64,000 nucleotides of DNA from RYN-230 sp963717125. Lineage in GTDB: Bacteria; Actinomycetota; Actinomycetes; Streptosporangiales; Streptosporangiaceae. The stretch is from contig CAVQVG010000007.1 in the NCBI GenBank assembly GCA_963717125.1, forward strand, positions 496,001 through 560,000, written 5' to 3'. Shown one piece after another: positions 1-8,618 of this stretch. Positions within the stretch are counted from its first letter, which is position 1, and each line of letters starts with the position of its first letter. The notes below the pieces were generated by a model. It made no database searches. It saw nothing but the letters and a program-made list of their open reading frames with translations, and was not told the origin of the DNA. A program made the translations under genes and the position numbers.

Positions 1-25
1 GTGTTCCTATCGGACGCTACCCGGA

Positions 26-310
26 TCAGAGCAGCTGCACGGCCTGCATCGCGAAAATGACCACGAAGAAGAGCACCATGAAGCTGAGGTCCAAGGCCAC
101 AGTACCGAGACGGAGCGTGGGTATGTACCGCCTTAGCAATCTCAGTGGCGGGTCCGTCGCGGTGAAGATGAACTCAGCGAGGATGAGCACCAAGCCCGTG
201 GGCGTCCACGACCGCGAGAAAGCCTGTATCCAGCTGAGGATGAGCCTCCCGAGCAGAATCACGAGATATATCGAGAGCACGTAGAACAGAACGATCTTTA
301 CAATCCCCAC
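26..310 (-). CDS. yggT: YggT family membrane protein
   Basis: A small integral membrane protein of 94 residues, the usual length for the YggT family. The sequence shows an N-terminal hydrophobic helix at about residues 4-25 and a second at about 72-94. Between them lies the family-typical stretch with TDPPLRLLRRYIP near residues 51-63. It starts at GTG. It is the last visible gene of the division cluster, downstream of sepF, which is its usual place in actinobacteria and Firmicutes (ftsZ-yggS-sepF-yggT-divIVA). The family is linked genetically to division and osmotic tolerance, but its biochemical role is unknown. DivIVA would be expected just beyond the window edge. Confidence 0.9.
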   Translation of the reverse strand: MGIVKIVLFYVLSIYLVILLGRLILSWIQAFSRSWTPTGLVLILAEFIFTATDPPLRLLRRYIPTLRLGTVALDLSFMVLFFVVIFAMQAVQLL

Positions 311-397
311 ATCCCTGCCCTGCCTTCACGGACGCCGGGATGACCACCGCGGGTGCCGTCGCTGTGTGCTCGTCACCGAGCGTGTTCACCTGCGCAT

Positions 398-931
398 CTA
401 ACTCTGGTTGAAGAACCCTCGTTCAGCTATCCGGGCCCGGTCCTCCGCCGTCACTTCGACGTTGGCCGGACAGAGCAGGAACACTCTGTTGGTAACCCGG
501 TCGATGCTCCCGTGCAGCCCGAAGATCAGCCCCGCCGCGAAGTCGACGAGACGCTTCGCGTCGCTGTCGACCATCTCGGTCAGGTTCATGATCACCGGAG
601 TGCCCTCACGGAAGTGCTCTCCGATGGTACGAGCTTCATTGTACGTGCGCGGGTGCAAGGTGGTGATACGCGCGAGATCGGTGGCATGCGCGGTCGCCGT
701 GGCGGTGCCGCCGCCGCCCCCGCCGCCCCGGGACACCGGAGGTGGGGACGGCTCCACGGCGAACTCGGCGCGGCTGCCGCGCGAGCCAGCGCGATCGGGT
801 TCCGGCTCGGGCTGGTCAGCCGCCTCCCCGTACTCGTCATACTCGTCGTACGGGTCATAGCCGTCGTCGTACTGCGGATCGTCCTCGACGAGGCCGAGGT
901 AGACCGCCATCTTGTGCATCGCGCCGGCCAT
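398..931 (-). CDS. sepF: Cell division protein SepF
   Basis: SepF binds the FtsZ C-terminal peptide and tethers FtsZ filaments to the membrane, replacing FtsA in actinobacteria. The 177-residue protein has an amphipathic N-terminal membrane-binding segment (MHKMAVYLGLVEDD, from residue 5). An acidic and glycine-rich linker follows, including a run of seven glycines near residue 70. The C-terminal SepF core covers about residues 85-177, with RTYNEARTIGEHFREGTPVI and a glycine-containing dimer-interface region. The ATG at 931 gives the MAGAM-type start usual for actinobacterial SepF. It lies 49 nt downstream of yggS and is probably cotranscribed with ftsZ. Confidence 0.95.
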   Translation of the reverse strand: MAGAMHKMAVYLGLVEDDPQYDDGYDPYDEYDEYGEAADQPEPEPDRAGSRGSRAEFAVEPSPPPVSRGGGGGGGTATATAHATDLARITTLHPRTYNEARTIGEHFREGTPVIMNLTEMVDSDAKRLVDFAAGLIFGLHGSIDRVTNRVFLLCPANVEVTAEDRARIAERGFFNQS

Positions 932-980
932 CGGTCAGCCCTCCGTCATCAACTGTCAAGCAGCCCCGCTGCGTCGGACA

Positions 981-1724
981 TTACCTGACGAAGCCCGGCC
1001 GGCCGCCGAGCAACGCCGTACCGACCCGCACGTGTGTCGCCCCGGCCGCGATGGCGTCTTCCAGGTCGCCACTCATCCCCGCGGAGATCATCACCGCCCC
1101 GGGGTGCCGGGCGCGCACCAGCGCGGCGATCTCCGCCAGCCGCTGGAACGCGGCCAGCGGCCCGCCCGGCACCGACTCGGCCGCCAGCGGCGCCACCGCC
1201 ATCACGCCGCCCAGTTCGAGGCCGGTCTGACCGGCCACCGCGTCCGCGATGGGCAGCACCTGGTCCACCGGGGCGCCGCCGCGGCCTGGCTCGTCGTCCA
1301 GGCTCACCTGCACCAGGCAGCGCAGCGGGCGGCCGGTCTTCCGGGCGGCGGCGGCGAGCGCCGTCACCAGCCGGCGCCGGTCCACCGAGTGGATCACATC
1401 GGCGTAGCGGGCCACGCTGGCCGCCTTGTTGGTCTGCAGCTGGCCCACGAAGTGCCAGGTGAGCTGCGCACGCAGGTCCGCGACCTCGGCGGCTTTGGGC
1501 GCCGCCTCCTGATCGCGGTTCTCCCCCACGTCCCGCACACCCAGGCTGCTCAGGATGCGGATGTCAGTGGCCGGGAAGGTCTTGGTGATGGCGACCAGGG
1601 TGACCTCGTCGGCGTCCCGGCCGGCCGCCTGGCATGCGGCCCCGATCCGGGCCCGCACCGCGGCCAGCGACGCGGCGATCTCAGCAGCACGCCCGGCGCC
1701 CGGTCCGCGGGCCAGGCTGGTCAC
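981..1724 (-). CDS. yggS: YggS/ProSC-type pyridoxal phosphate homeostasis protein
   Basis: A single-domain, alanine-racemase-fold PLP protein that buffers cellular PLP. The 247-residue length is normal for the family. The PLP-binding lysine is K48 in VAITKTFPA. GENRDQEAAPKA and WHFVGQLQTNK are family motifs, and the C-terminal SAGMSGDLEDAIAAGATHVR binds phosphate. The GTG start shares one base with the ftsZ TAG stop, which implies translational coupling. In most actinomycetes pgeF (ylmD) sits between ftsZ and this gene, but here there is no room for it. Confidence 0.93.
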   Translation of the reverse strand: MTSLARGPGAGRAAEIAASLAAVRARIGAACQAAGRDADEVTLVAITKTFPATDIRILSSLGVRDVGENRDQEAAPKAAEVADLRAQLTWHFVGQLQTNKAASVARYADVIHSVDRRRLVTALAAAARKTGRPLRCLVQVSLDDEPGRGGAPVDQVLPIADAVAGQTGLELGGVMAVAPLAAESVPGGPLAAFQRLAEIAALVRARHPGAVMISAGMSGDLEDAIAAGATHVRVGTALLGGRPGFVR

Positions 1725-3178
1725 TATTTGAGGAAGTCAGGGACGTCGAGCTCGTCATCCTCTTCGAACACGACCGACCGGCGGCGCGTGGTGGCCGCAT
1801 CGAACACACCCCGGGCGTCCGGGCGCGGCCGCGATTCGGCGGGCGCGGGTTCCCCGGCGGCCGGCTCCAGGTCGGCGTGCCGAGGCGCGGGCACGCCCGT
1901 CCCGGTGCCGTCGGCCGCGGCCAGTTGGGCCGCGTCGCCCGCCAGCCCGGCGGCGTCCTCCGCCAGCCCGGCCGCGTCCTCGGCCAGCCGGGCGGCCGGC
2001 TCGGCCGACCCGCCGTCGGCCGACCCGCCGTCGGCCGCCCTGTCCGGCCAAGCCTCGGCGGCCGGCTCGGCCGCGGCCGCGGCGGCCCAGCCGTCGGCCG
2101 CGGCCGAGGTCGAGGCGTGCACCGACGGCGCGGGGCTGACCGGGGAGCGGTAACTGTCCGCCGACGGGACCGGGGCCGCGCCGCTGTCCGCGGCGAAGCC
2201 GGTGGCGGCCCGCGGTGGCCGGGCCCGGCGGCCGCCCTCGTCGAAGCCGGCCGCGATCACGGTGACCCGGACCTCGTCGCCGAGCGCGTCGTCGATGACC
2301 GCGCCGAAGATGATGTTGGCTTCCGGGGCGGCCGAGTTGGAGACCAGCTGGGCCGCCTCGTTGATTTCGAACAGGCCCAGGTCGGACCCGCCCTGGATGG
2401 ACAGCAGCACGCCGTGCGCGCCATCGATGCTGGCCTCCAGCAGCGGGCTGGAGATGGCCATCTCGGCGGCGGCGACGCTGCGGTCGTCGCCGCGCGACGA
2501 GCCGATTCCCATCAGCGCCGAGCCCGCCCCGGACATCACCGATTTCACGTCGGCGAAGTCGAGGTTGATCAGCCCCGGCGTGGTGATCAAGTCGGTAATT
2601 CCCTGCACACCGGAGAGCAGCACCTGGTCAGCGGCCTTGAACGCGTCCAGAACACTGACGTGCCGGTCCGAGATGGACAGCAGCCGGTCGTTCGGGATAA
2701 CGATCAGCGTGTCCACCTCGTTGCGCAGCCGCTCAATGCCCAACTCAGCCTGGGCCGCGCGGCGCTTGCCCTCGAAGCCGAACGGCCGGGTGACCACGCC
2801 AATGGTGAGCGCGCCCAGCGAGCGGGCTACGTTGGCGACGATCGGCGCGCCGCCGGTGCCCGTTCCGCCGCCCTCACCGGCCGTGACGAAGACCATGTCG
2901 GCCCCCTTGATGACCTCCTCGATCTCCTCCCGGTGATCTTCCGCGGCCCTCGCCCCGACTTCGGGGTTGGCCCCGGCGCCGAGGCCACGGGTGAGCTCAC
3001 GGCCGACGTCCAGCTTGACGTCGGCGTCACTCATCAGGAGCGCCTGGGCGTCCGTGTTGATCGCGATGAACTCAACGCCCTTGAGCCCCTCTTCGATCAT
3101 CCGGTTCACGGCGTTGACGCCGCCCCCACCGATACCGACGACCTTGATGACCGCCAAATAGTTCTGCGGTGCTGCCAC
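1724..3178 (-). CDS. ftsZ: Cell division GTPase FtsZ
   Basis: Tubulin-like GTPase that forms the Z ring. From the GTG at 3178 the protein has 484 residues. This start gives the usual VAAPQNYLAVIKVVGIGGGG N-terminus and lies 8 nt after GGAAAGGG; the reading frame stays open upstream, but that part has no family similarity. Visible motifs are GIGGGG (15-20), the tubulin signature GEGGGTGTGG (101-110) and the T7 loop with NLDFAD (205-210). The globular part ends near residue 316. A roughly 155-residue linker follows, rich in Ala/Asp/Gly with internal repeats such as AEDAAGLAEDAAGLAGDAA. The protein ends in DELDVPDFLK, the SepF-binding C-terminal peptide. Confidence 0.97.
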   Translation of the reverse strand: MAAPQNYLAVIKVVGIGGGGVNAVNRMIEEGLKGVEFIAINTDAQALLMSDADVKLDVGRELTRGLGAGANPEVGARAAEDHREEIEEVIKGADMVFVTAGEGGGTGTGGAPIVANVARSLGALTIGVVTRPFGFEGKRRAAQAELGIERLRNEVDTLIVIPNDRLLSISDRHVSVLDAFKAADQVLLSGVQGITDLITTPGLINLDFADVKSVMSGAGSALMGIGSSRGDDRSVAAAEMAISSPLLEASIDGAHGVLLSIQGGSDLGLFEINEAAQLVSNSAAPEANIIFGAVIDDALGDEVRVTVIAAGFDEGGRRARPPRAATGFAADSGAAPVPSADSYRSPVSPAPSVHASTSAAADGWAAAAAAEPAAEAWPDRAADGGSADGGSAEPAARLAEDAAGLAEDAAGLAGDAAQLAAADGTGTGVPAPRHADLEPAAGEPAPAESRPRPDARGVFDAATTRRRSVVFEEDDELDVPDFLK

Positions 3179-3517
3179 GAGGAGGGCCCTTTCCGCTCGT
3201 TTACCTTCACTGTGTTCCGGCTCACAGTTATCGCAGCCGGAGAGAGCGCCTGCGGAGGGTGTCTTTCCTGGAAACCACCACCAAAACCAGCGTTTCAGCC
3301 GCCTGCCGAAATGCGCCCCCAATTGCTTCGGCCGACCGCCTCGCGCGATTTCCAGGGAGCCAACCCTCACTCTCAACTTGAGATTTACAGTTATGTCATC
3401 CTGGCGATTGATACGGACAGTAGGGTGGGCCGGGACCAGGGTCAACTAGACACGCGCGAGACAGGCCGACGTGTCGCTGGCCGCCAGGGCGCCAGCTGAC
3501 CAGGCCCCGGCCGCCAG
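3179..3517 (-). promoter_or_regulatory. ftsZ leader region with candidate promoter
   Basis: A gap of about 340 nt without a gene between ftsQ and ftsZ, less GC-rich than the flanking genes. The best promoter match on the minus strand is TTGACC (3445-3440), 17 nt, then TACTGT (3422-3417). This would start transcription near 3409 and give a leader of about 230 nt. A dedicated ftsZ promoter in this gap is well established in other actinomycetes. The exact hexamers here are inference. Confidence 0.45.
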
Positions 3518-4315
3518 TCATCCGCTGGTCACCGCCGTGCCGGGCGCGCTCACGTCGTAGGACCGGGCGTGCGTACGCATCAGGATGGCCAATTCCTTCG
3601 CCTTCTCGGCCGGCCGGTCGGTACCGCCCCAGACGACGCTGACCCCGTGGCTGAGGCGCAGCGTCACGTCGGTCGCGCTGGGCGCCCGCACCGACACGAG
3701 GGACCGGGCCAGGTAGCGCGGTAGTTCCCGGACCACCACCGCCGCCGCGTACACCGCCGGGTTGCCGCGCAACGCGGACGGCTCCGCGGACCCGCCGGGC
3801 AGCTCCAGGATGGGCATGTCCAGCGGCTGCTGGGATACCGTCTCCACGACCACGCCGTACTTGTCAACGAGGTCGTATCCCGCGCTGCTGGGCACGGCCA
3901 GGGCCGGCACCCGCTCGGTCACCGAGATCAGTATCCGGTTCGGCCAGTCCCGGCTGACCTGCGCGGACTGGACCTGACGGAGCCGTTCGACCCGGTGTGC
4001 CACGGTCGCGCTGTTCACCCGGATCAGGGGCAGCCCGGCCGGGATGCCGGCCGCGCTGCGCACCTCGGCCGGGGAAACCAGGTGGGTACCGGTCACCTGG
4101 ACGTCACGCACCACGAAGAACCGCGACTCGAGCAGCGCCCAGCCCACCCCGGCCACGAGCGCGATCGCCATCAGCGCGAAGAACGCCGCCCGCCACGGCT
4201 GGCGCCCCGGACGACTGGCCGCGCCGGCCGGCGGCTGGGCCCCGGCCACACCCGTCGCCGGCCCGGCCGCACCCGCCGCTTGCCCGGCCACGCCCGCGGC
4301 CTGCCCGCCGGTCAT
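3518..4315 (-). CDS. ftsQ: Cell division protein FtsQ
   Basis: Bitopic membrane protein of the divisome that, with FtsL and DivIC/FtsB, controls FtsWI. It has 265 residues. A low-complexity Ala/Gly/Pro cytoplasmic tail (1-40) precedes one transmembrane helix (about 43-62, FFALMAIALVAGVGWALL). The POTRA domain follows, starting at FVVRDVQVTGTHLVSPAEV (about 67-140), and then the FtsQ/DivIB beta domain. Its start overlaps the murC stop by 4 nt, so it is translationally coupled to murC. It is followed by the 340-nt ftsZ leader. Confidence 0.93.
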   Translation of the reverse strand: MTGGQAAGVAGQAAGAAGPATGVAGAQPPAGAASRPGRQPWRAAFFALMAIALVAGVGWALLESRFFVVRDVQVTGTHLVSPAEVRSAAGIPAGLPLIRVNSATVAHRVERLRQVQSAQVSRDWPNRILISVTERVPALAVPSSAGYDLVDKYGVVVETVSQQPLDMPILELPGGSAEPSALRGNPAVYAAAVVVRELPRYLARSLVSVRAPSATDVTLRLSHGVSVVWGGTDRPAEKAKELAILMRTHARSYDVSAPGTAVTSG

Positions 4316-5760
4316 CCGGCTGGCCCGCCGCGGGCGCGCAACGCGGCCAGCACCGGCTCGCCGAGCGTGGTGACGTCGCCTGCGCCCATGGTCAGCACCA
4401 GGTCACCCGGCTTGGCCGTGGCGGCCACCGCCGCGGCCACCGCGGTTTTGTCCGGCAGGAACCGGGCCTGTCCCCCGGGCACGGCCGCGGCGACCAGCTC
4501 CCCGGTCACCCCGGGCACCGGGTCCTCCCGGGCCGGGTAGACGTCCAGCACCAGGGCCTCGTCGGCCAGCCCCAGGGCGGCGCCCAGCTCGGTGGCGAAG
4601 ATCCTGGTCCGGCTGAACAGGTGCGGCTGGAAGATGGCGATGACCCGGCCGCCCTCGGCGATGTCCCGGGCCGCGGTGAGGTCGGCGGCCAGCTCGGTGG
4701 GATGGTGCGCATAACTGTCCAGCACGCGGACCCCGTCGGCTTCGCCTTTGGGCTCCAGGCGGCGCCGCGCGCCGCGGTAGGCAGCCAGCCCGAGGGTCAC
4801 CTCGTCCACCGGGAAGCCCAGCTCGGCGCAGGTGGCCAGGACGGCGGCGGCGTTCAGCGCGTTGTGCCGCCCGGGCACGGCCAGCAGCACCTGGGCCGGG
4901 GGCGAGCTGGCCACGTCCGGGCCGGGCGCGTCCGGTCCGCCGGTGACCTGGAAGCCCACCGTCATGCCGCGCGGTGCGATGCCGGTGATCTGGTAGTCGG
5001 CGTCGGCCGCTTCGCCATAGGTGCGCACCCGGAGCGGCAGCTCACGGGCGGCGTCGGCCAGCGCCCGGGCGCCCGGGTCGTCCGCACAGGCCACCAGCAG
5101 CCCGCCGTGGCTGATCCGCGCGGCGAACGCCGCGAAGGCGGCCTCGATCTCGGCCAGGCCCTGGTAGTTGTCCAGGTGGTCCGCTTCCACGCAGGTGACG
5201 ATGGCCGCGTCCGGGGCGAGCATGAGGAACGAGCCGTCGCTCTCGTCGGCCTCGGCCACGAACAGGTCGCCGCTGCCCTCGTCCGCGCCGCGGCCGGTCT
5301 CGGCCAGGATGCCGCCGATCACGTAGGACGGGTCCGCGCCGCACTCGCGCAGCACCGTGGTGAGCATCGACGTGGTGGTGGTCTTGCCGTGCGTGCCCGC
5401 CACCGCCACGGTCCGCTGGCCCAGCATGACCGAGGCCAGCGCGGCCGCCCGGTGCAGCACCCGCAGCCCCTGCTGCCGGGCCGCGGCCAGCTCGGGGTTG
5501 TCCGGCCGGATCGCGGTGGACACGACCAGGGTGTCCGCGCCGGCCAGGTGCGCGGCGTCGTGCCCGACGTGCACCCGCGCGCCGGCCGCGGCCAGCTCGC
5601 CGAGCATGGCCGAGGCGGCCGCGTCGCTGCCGGACACCTGGACACCACGGGCCAGCATGATGCGCGCGATGCCGGACATGCCCGCGCCGCCGATCCCGGT
5701 GAAGTGCACCCGGCCCAGCTCGTCGAGCGGAACCGGAGCCGTCGGGGTTACCAGGCCCAT
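4312..5760 (-). CDS. murC: UDP-N-acetylmuramate--L-alanine ligase MurC
   Basis: Cytoplasmic ATP-dependent ligase that adds the first amino acid, L-Ala, to UDP-MurNAc. It has 482 residues from the ATG at 5760. Motifs are the N-terminal Rossmann HFTGIGGAGMSGIA (19-32), the P-loop AGTHGKTTTT (121-130), the metal/substrate region EADESDGSF, and DSYAHHPTE in the C-terminal domain. The ATG at 5760 was chosen because it lies 25 nt after the murG stop, has GAGGATGA upstream, and gives the normal MurC N-terminus. The open frame upstream overlaps the murG tail and is a shadow. Confidence 0.96.
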   Translation of the reverse strand: MGLVTPTAPVPLDELGRVHFTGIGGAGMSGIARIMLARGVQVSGSDAAASAMLGELAAAGARVHVGHDAAHLAGADTLVVSTAIRPDNPELAAARQQGLRVLHRAAALASVMLGQRTVAVAGTHGKTTTTSMLTTVLRECGADPSYVIGGILAETGRGADEGSGDLFVAEADESDGSFLMLAPDAAIVTCVEADHLDNYQGLAEIEAAFAAFAARISHGGLLVACADDPGARALADAARELPLRVRTYGEAADADYQITGIAPRGMTVGFQVTGGPDAPGPDVASSPPAQVLLAVPGRHNALNAAAVLATCAELGFPVDEVTLGLAAYRGARRRLEPKGEADGVRVLDSYAHHPTELAADLTAARDIAEGGRVIAIFQPHLFSRTRIFATELGAALGLADEALVLDVYPAREDPVPGVTGELVAAAVPGGQARFLPDKTAVAAAVAATAKPGDLVLTMGAGDVTTLGEPVLAALRARGGPAG

Positions 5761-5785
5761 GCTGTCATCCTCATCTGCCGCTGGG

Positions 5786-7240
5786 TCACGCCCGGCGGCG
5801 GCCCCGGCCGCCAGCCCGGCGGCTGCCACCGCCCGGCGCCCGCGGCCCGTCGTACCGCCCATCCGGATCGTCGTACCCCGCGCCCGGCTGCCGCGGCTCG
5901 TCGTACCGCCCTGGCTCCTCGTACCGCCGCGGATCGTCATACCGCCCTGGCGGCTCGTACTGCGGCGGCTCCTCGTATCCCCCGCCGGGCCGCCGCGGAT
6001 CGTCATAGTGCCCCGGCTGGTCGTATCCCCCGCCCGGCCGCCCCGGGTCGTCATACCGCCCGTCGGCCGCCCGGCCACCGCCATGACGCCCCCGCCCACC
6101 GCCGTGCTGCCCACGCCCCTCGCCACGCTGCCCAGGCCCGGCGTGCCCCGCGGCGGGCGGGCCGCCACGGATCAGGCCCAGCACCTCGGCGGCCAGCCGC
6201 ACGTCGGTGTCCCGGTGCCCGATCCCCGCGGCGGCCTGCGACATCGCCGCCACCAGCCGGGCGTCGGTCAGGATCGGCAGCAGGTCGGAGCGGATCCACT
6301 CCGGGGACAGCTCGTCGTCGGTCACGATCAGGCCGCCGCCGGCCGCCGCCACCGGCAGCGCGTTGAGCCGCTGCTCGCCGTTGCCGTGCGGCAGCGGCAC
6401 GTACGCGGCGGGCAGTCCCACCGCGGTGAGCTCGGCGCAGGTCATCGCGCCGCTACGGCAGATCGCGAAGTCGGCCGCGGCGTAGGCCAGGTCCATCCGG
6501 TCGGTGTACGGCAGCGTGACGTACGGCGGCCCGGTGGGCGGCATCTGCACCTGGATGTCGCTGCGCGGCCCGAGAATGTGCAGCACCTGGAGGCCGGCCG
6601 CGCGGATCGACTCGGCCGCGTCCAGCACCGCGTAGTTCAGCGACCGGGCGCCCTGTGAGCCACCGGTGACCAGCAGCACCGGCAGGTCGGGGCGGAGCCC
6701 GAAATGCGACCGGGCCTTGTCGGCCACCGCCAGCCGGTCCAGACCGGCGATCTCCCGGCGCAACGGGATCCCCACATAAGTCGCGTGCGGCAGCTTAGTG
6801 TCCGGCTGACCGGTGAACACGTGCCGGGTGAACCGCGCGCCGATCCGGTTGGCCAGGCCGGGCCGCGCGTTCGCCTCGTGCACCACGATCGGCACGTGCC
6901 GCCGCCGAGCGGCCAGGTAGGCCGGGGTGGCCACGTACCCGCCGAAGCCGACCAGCACCTGGGCCCGGGCCTGCTCCAGCACCCGCGCGGCCGCCGCCAC
7001 CGAGGCGTTCAGCCGCCCGGGCACGCCCATCAGTTCCGGGGTGAGCTTGCGCGGCAGCGGCACCGGCGGGATCAGCGCGAGCTCATACCCACGCATCGGG
7101 ACCAGCCGGGTCTCCAGGCCGCGCTCGGTGCCCAGGCACACGATGCCGAGTTCCGGATCGGCCCGGCGCAGCGCATCCGCCAAGGCCAGCGCGGGCTCGA
7201 TATGACCTGCTGTGCCACCACCCGCGAGTACGACGCTCAT
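5786..7240 (-). CDS. murG: UDP-GlcNAc:lipid I GlcNAc transferase MurG, with long repeat tail
   Basis: Peripheral membrane glycosyltransferase making lipid II from lipid I. The family core is present in residues 1-358: GGGTAGHIEPALALADAL (7-24), HEANARPGLANR, TGGSQGARSLN (192-202), the acceptor-side CRSGAMTCAELTAVGLPA (261-278) and HGNGEQ. The unusual part is a C-terminal extension of about 124 residues (361-484). It is built of loose repeats such as RYDDPRRYEEPGRYDEPRQP, rich in Tyr, Asp/Glu, Pro, Arg and Gly. Codons in the tail end mostly in G or C, as in real genes of this genome, and the stop lies only 25 nt before murC. The tail is therefore likely translated. The start has GGGAGG upstream. 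Confidence 0.95.
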   Translation of the reverse strand: MSVVLAGGGTAGHIEPALALADALRRADPELGIVCLGTERGLETRLVPMRGYELALIPPVPLPRKLTPELMGVPGRLNASVAAAARVLEQARAQVLVGFGGYVATPAYLAARRRHVPIVVHEANARPGLANRIGARFTRHVFTGQPDTKLPHATYVGIPLRREIAGLDRLAVADKARSHFGLRPDLPVLLVTGGSQGARSLNYAVLDAAESIRAAGLQVLHILGPRSDIQVQMPPTGPPYVTLPYTDRMDLAYAAADFAICRSGAMTCAELTAVGLPAAYVPLPHGNGEQRLNALPVAAAGGGLIVTDDELSPEWIRSDLLPILTDARLVAAMSQAAAGIGHRDTDVRLAAEVLGLIRGGPPAAGHAGPGQRGEGRGQHGGGRGRHGGGRAADGRYDDPGRPGGGYDQPGHYDDPRRPGGGYEEPPQYEPPGRYDDPRRYEEPGRYDEPRQPGAGYDDPDGRYDGPRAPGGGSRRAGGRGRRRA

Positions 7241-7258
7241 GGCCCGGCACTCCCTCCC

Positions 7259-8563
7259 TCACCGACGGCGCCCAGGCCCGGCTGGCGTTTTCCGCCGGCC
7301 GGCCAGGCCAAGCCAGCTTAGGACTCGCAGCCCGGCTCCGGGGCCCGCCTCGGCAAGGGCCTGGCTGGCGCCGGGCTCCCGCTTGGCGAAGGACATCAGC
7401 ATGCCGAGCGCCACCATGGTCACCAGCAGGGACGACAGCCCCTCGGAGACCAGCGGCAGCGGAACGCCGGTAATCGGCAGCAGTCCGATGACCGCGCATA
7501 TATTCACCAGCGCCTGGCCGACGATCCAGGCGGTCGCCCCGCCGGCCGCCAGCCGCATGAACGTGTCCTGCACCCGGCGGGCGATGCGCAGCCCGGCATA
7601 GGCCAGCCCGGCGTACAGGAACGTCACACACAGCGTGCCGACCAGGCCGAGTTCCTCGCCCAGGATGGCGAAGATGAAGTCCGTCGTCAACTCGGGTACC
7701 CAGCCCCACTTCTCCCGGCTGGCGCCGAGTCCCACGCCGAACCAGCCGCCCGAGCCCACCGCCCATTTGCCCTGGATGGGCTGCTGGTTCTGGCCGACCG
7801 GGTTGCCGCTGGCGTGAAAGAAACCGAGCAGCCGCTCCATCCGGTACGGGGCGACTACCACCATCGCGAGCAGGGCCAGGCCGATCAGCAGCAGGATGCC
7901 GACGAAGACCCGGCCCGGCGTGCCGATGATCCACAACAGCGTCAGGAAGATGATCAGCAGGATGAACGTGGTGCCCAGGTCGTCGCCGAGCATGACGAGC
8001 ATGGCCAGGAAACCGACCCCCGGCAGCAGCGGGATGAGCAACTGCCGCCAGTCGCCCAGCTGGTTCAGCTTCTCCTTGCGGGTCAGCAGGTCCGCGCCCC
8101 AGAGCAGGAACGCGAATTTGGCCAGCTCGGACGGCTGGAACTGGAAGCCGCCGATCTGCAGCCAGCGGGCCGCCCCGCCGCTGCCCTGCTCTGGGCTGAC
8201 GAACAGGACGACGACCAGCCCGAGCAGCGCGATGAACATCAGCGGGTAGGCGGCGGCGCGATACCGGCCGGGCGAGGACCGCGCGGCCAGCCACATGCAG
8301 GGCAGCCCGATCAGCACCCCGAGCAGCTGGTGCTGCAGGCCCGACCACGGTGAGCCGCCCGCCATCAGCCCGGCCGCGGACGAGGTGGACAGCACCATCA
8401 CCAGGCCGAGCGCGAGCAGCAGCGTGGTGATGCCGAGGACCAGGTAGAAGTCGGTGAGCGGGCGGTCCAGGAAGCCGAACCGGTCCGCCACCCGGTCGCG
8501 CGCCTGCCCGGTCCAGGACACCGGAGCGCGGGATGCGGCCGCGGCAGGCGCTACTTGGTCCAT
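7259..8563 (-). CDS. ftsW: SEDS peptidoglycan glycosyltransferase FtsW
   Basis: Polytopic SEDS-family glycosyltransferase that works with FtsI in septal peptidoglycan synthesis. It has 434 residues from the ATG at 8563. A TTG 10 codons upstream is possible, but neither start has a strong ribosome site. About ten hydrophobic helices are visible. Family motifs include GGAARWLQIGGFQFQPSELAK (split around residue 145), the large extracytoplasmic loop with GNPVGQNQQPIQ, EELGL and GVPLPLVSEGLSS near the C-terminus. It directly follows mraY with no murD between them, and precedes murG by 18 nt. Confidence 0.94.
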   Translation of the reverse strand: MDQVAPAAAASRAPVSWTGQARDRVADRFGFLDRPLTDFYLVLGITTLLLALGLVMVLSTSSAAGLMAGGSPWSGLQHQLLGVLIGLPCMWLAARSSPGRYRAAAYPLMFIALLGLVVVLFVSPEQGSGGAARWLQIGGFQFQPSELAKFAFLLWGADLLTRKEKLNQLGDWRQLLIPLLPGVGFLAMLVMLGDDLGTTFILLIIFLTLLWIIGTPGRVFVGILLLIGLALLAMVVVAPYRMERLLGFFHASGNPVGQNQQPIQGKWAVGSGGWFGVGLGASREKWGWVPELTTDFIFAILGEELGLVGTLCVTFLYAGLAYAGLRIARRVQDTFMRLAAGGATAWIVGQALVNICAVIGLLPITGVPLPLVSEGLSSLLVTMVALGMLMSFAKREPGASQALAEAGPGAGLRVLSWLGLAGRRKTPAGPGRRR

Positions 8564-8618
8564 GATCCCAGTTTCGGGCCGGGCCGCCGTCAACCCACGG
8601 ACATCCGCCGCGTGTCGT

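Noticed and set aside
1634..3499. Very long open frame opposite ftsZ and yggS on the plus strand
   Set aside because: It mirrors a high-GC coding region, has Arg/Pro/Gly-rich composition and no family motifs, and overlaps well-supported genes completely.
5761..6168. Upstream extension of murC by about 136 codons
   Set aside because: The extension lies over the murG tail in another frame, and the normal MurC N-terminus starts at 5760 behind a ribosome site.
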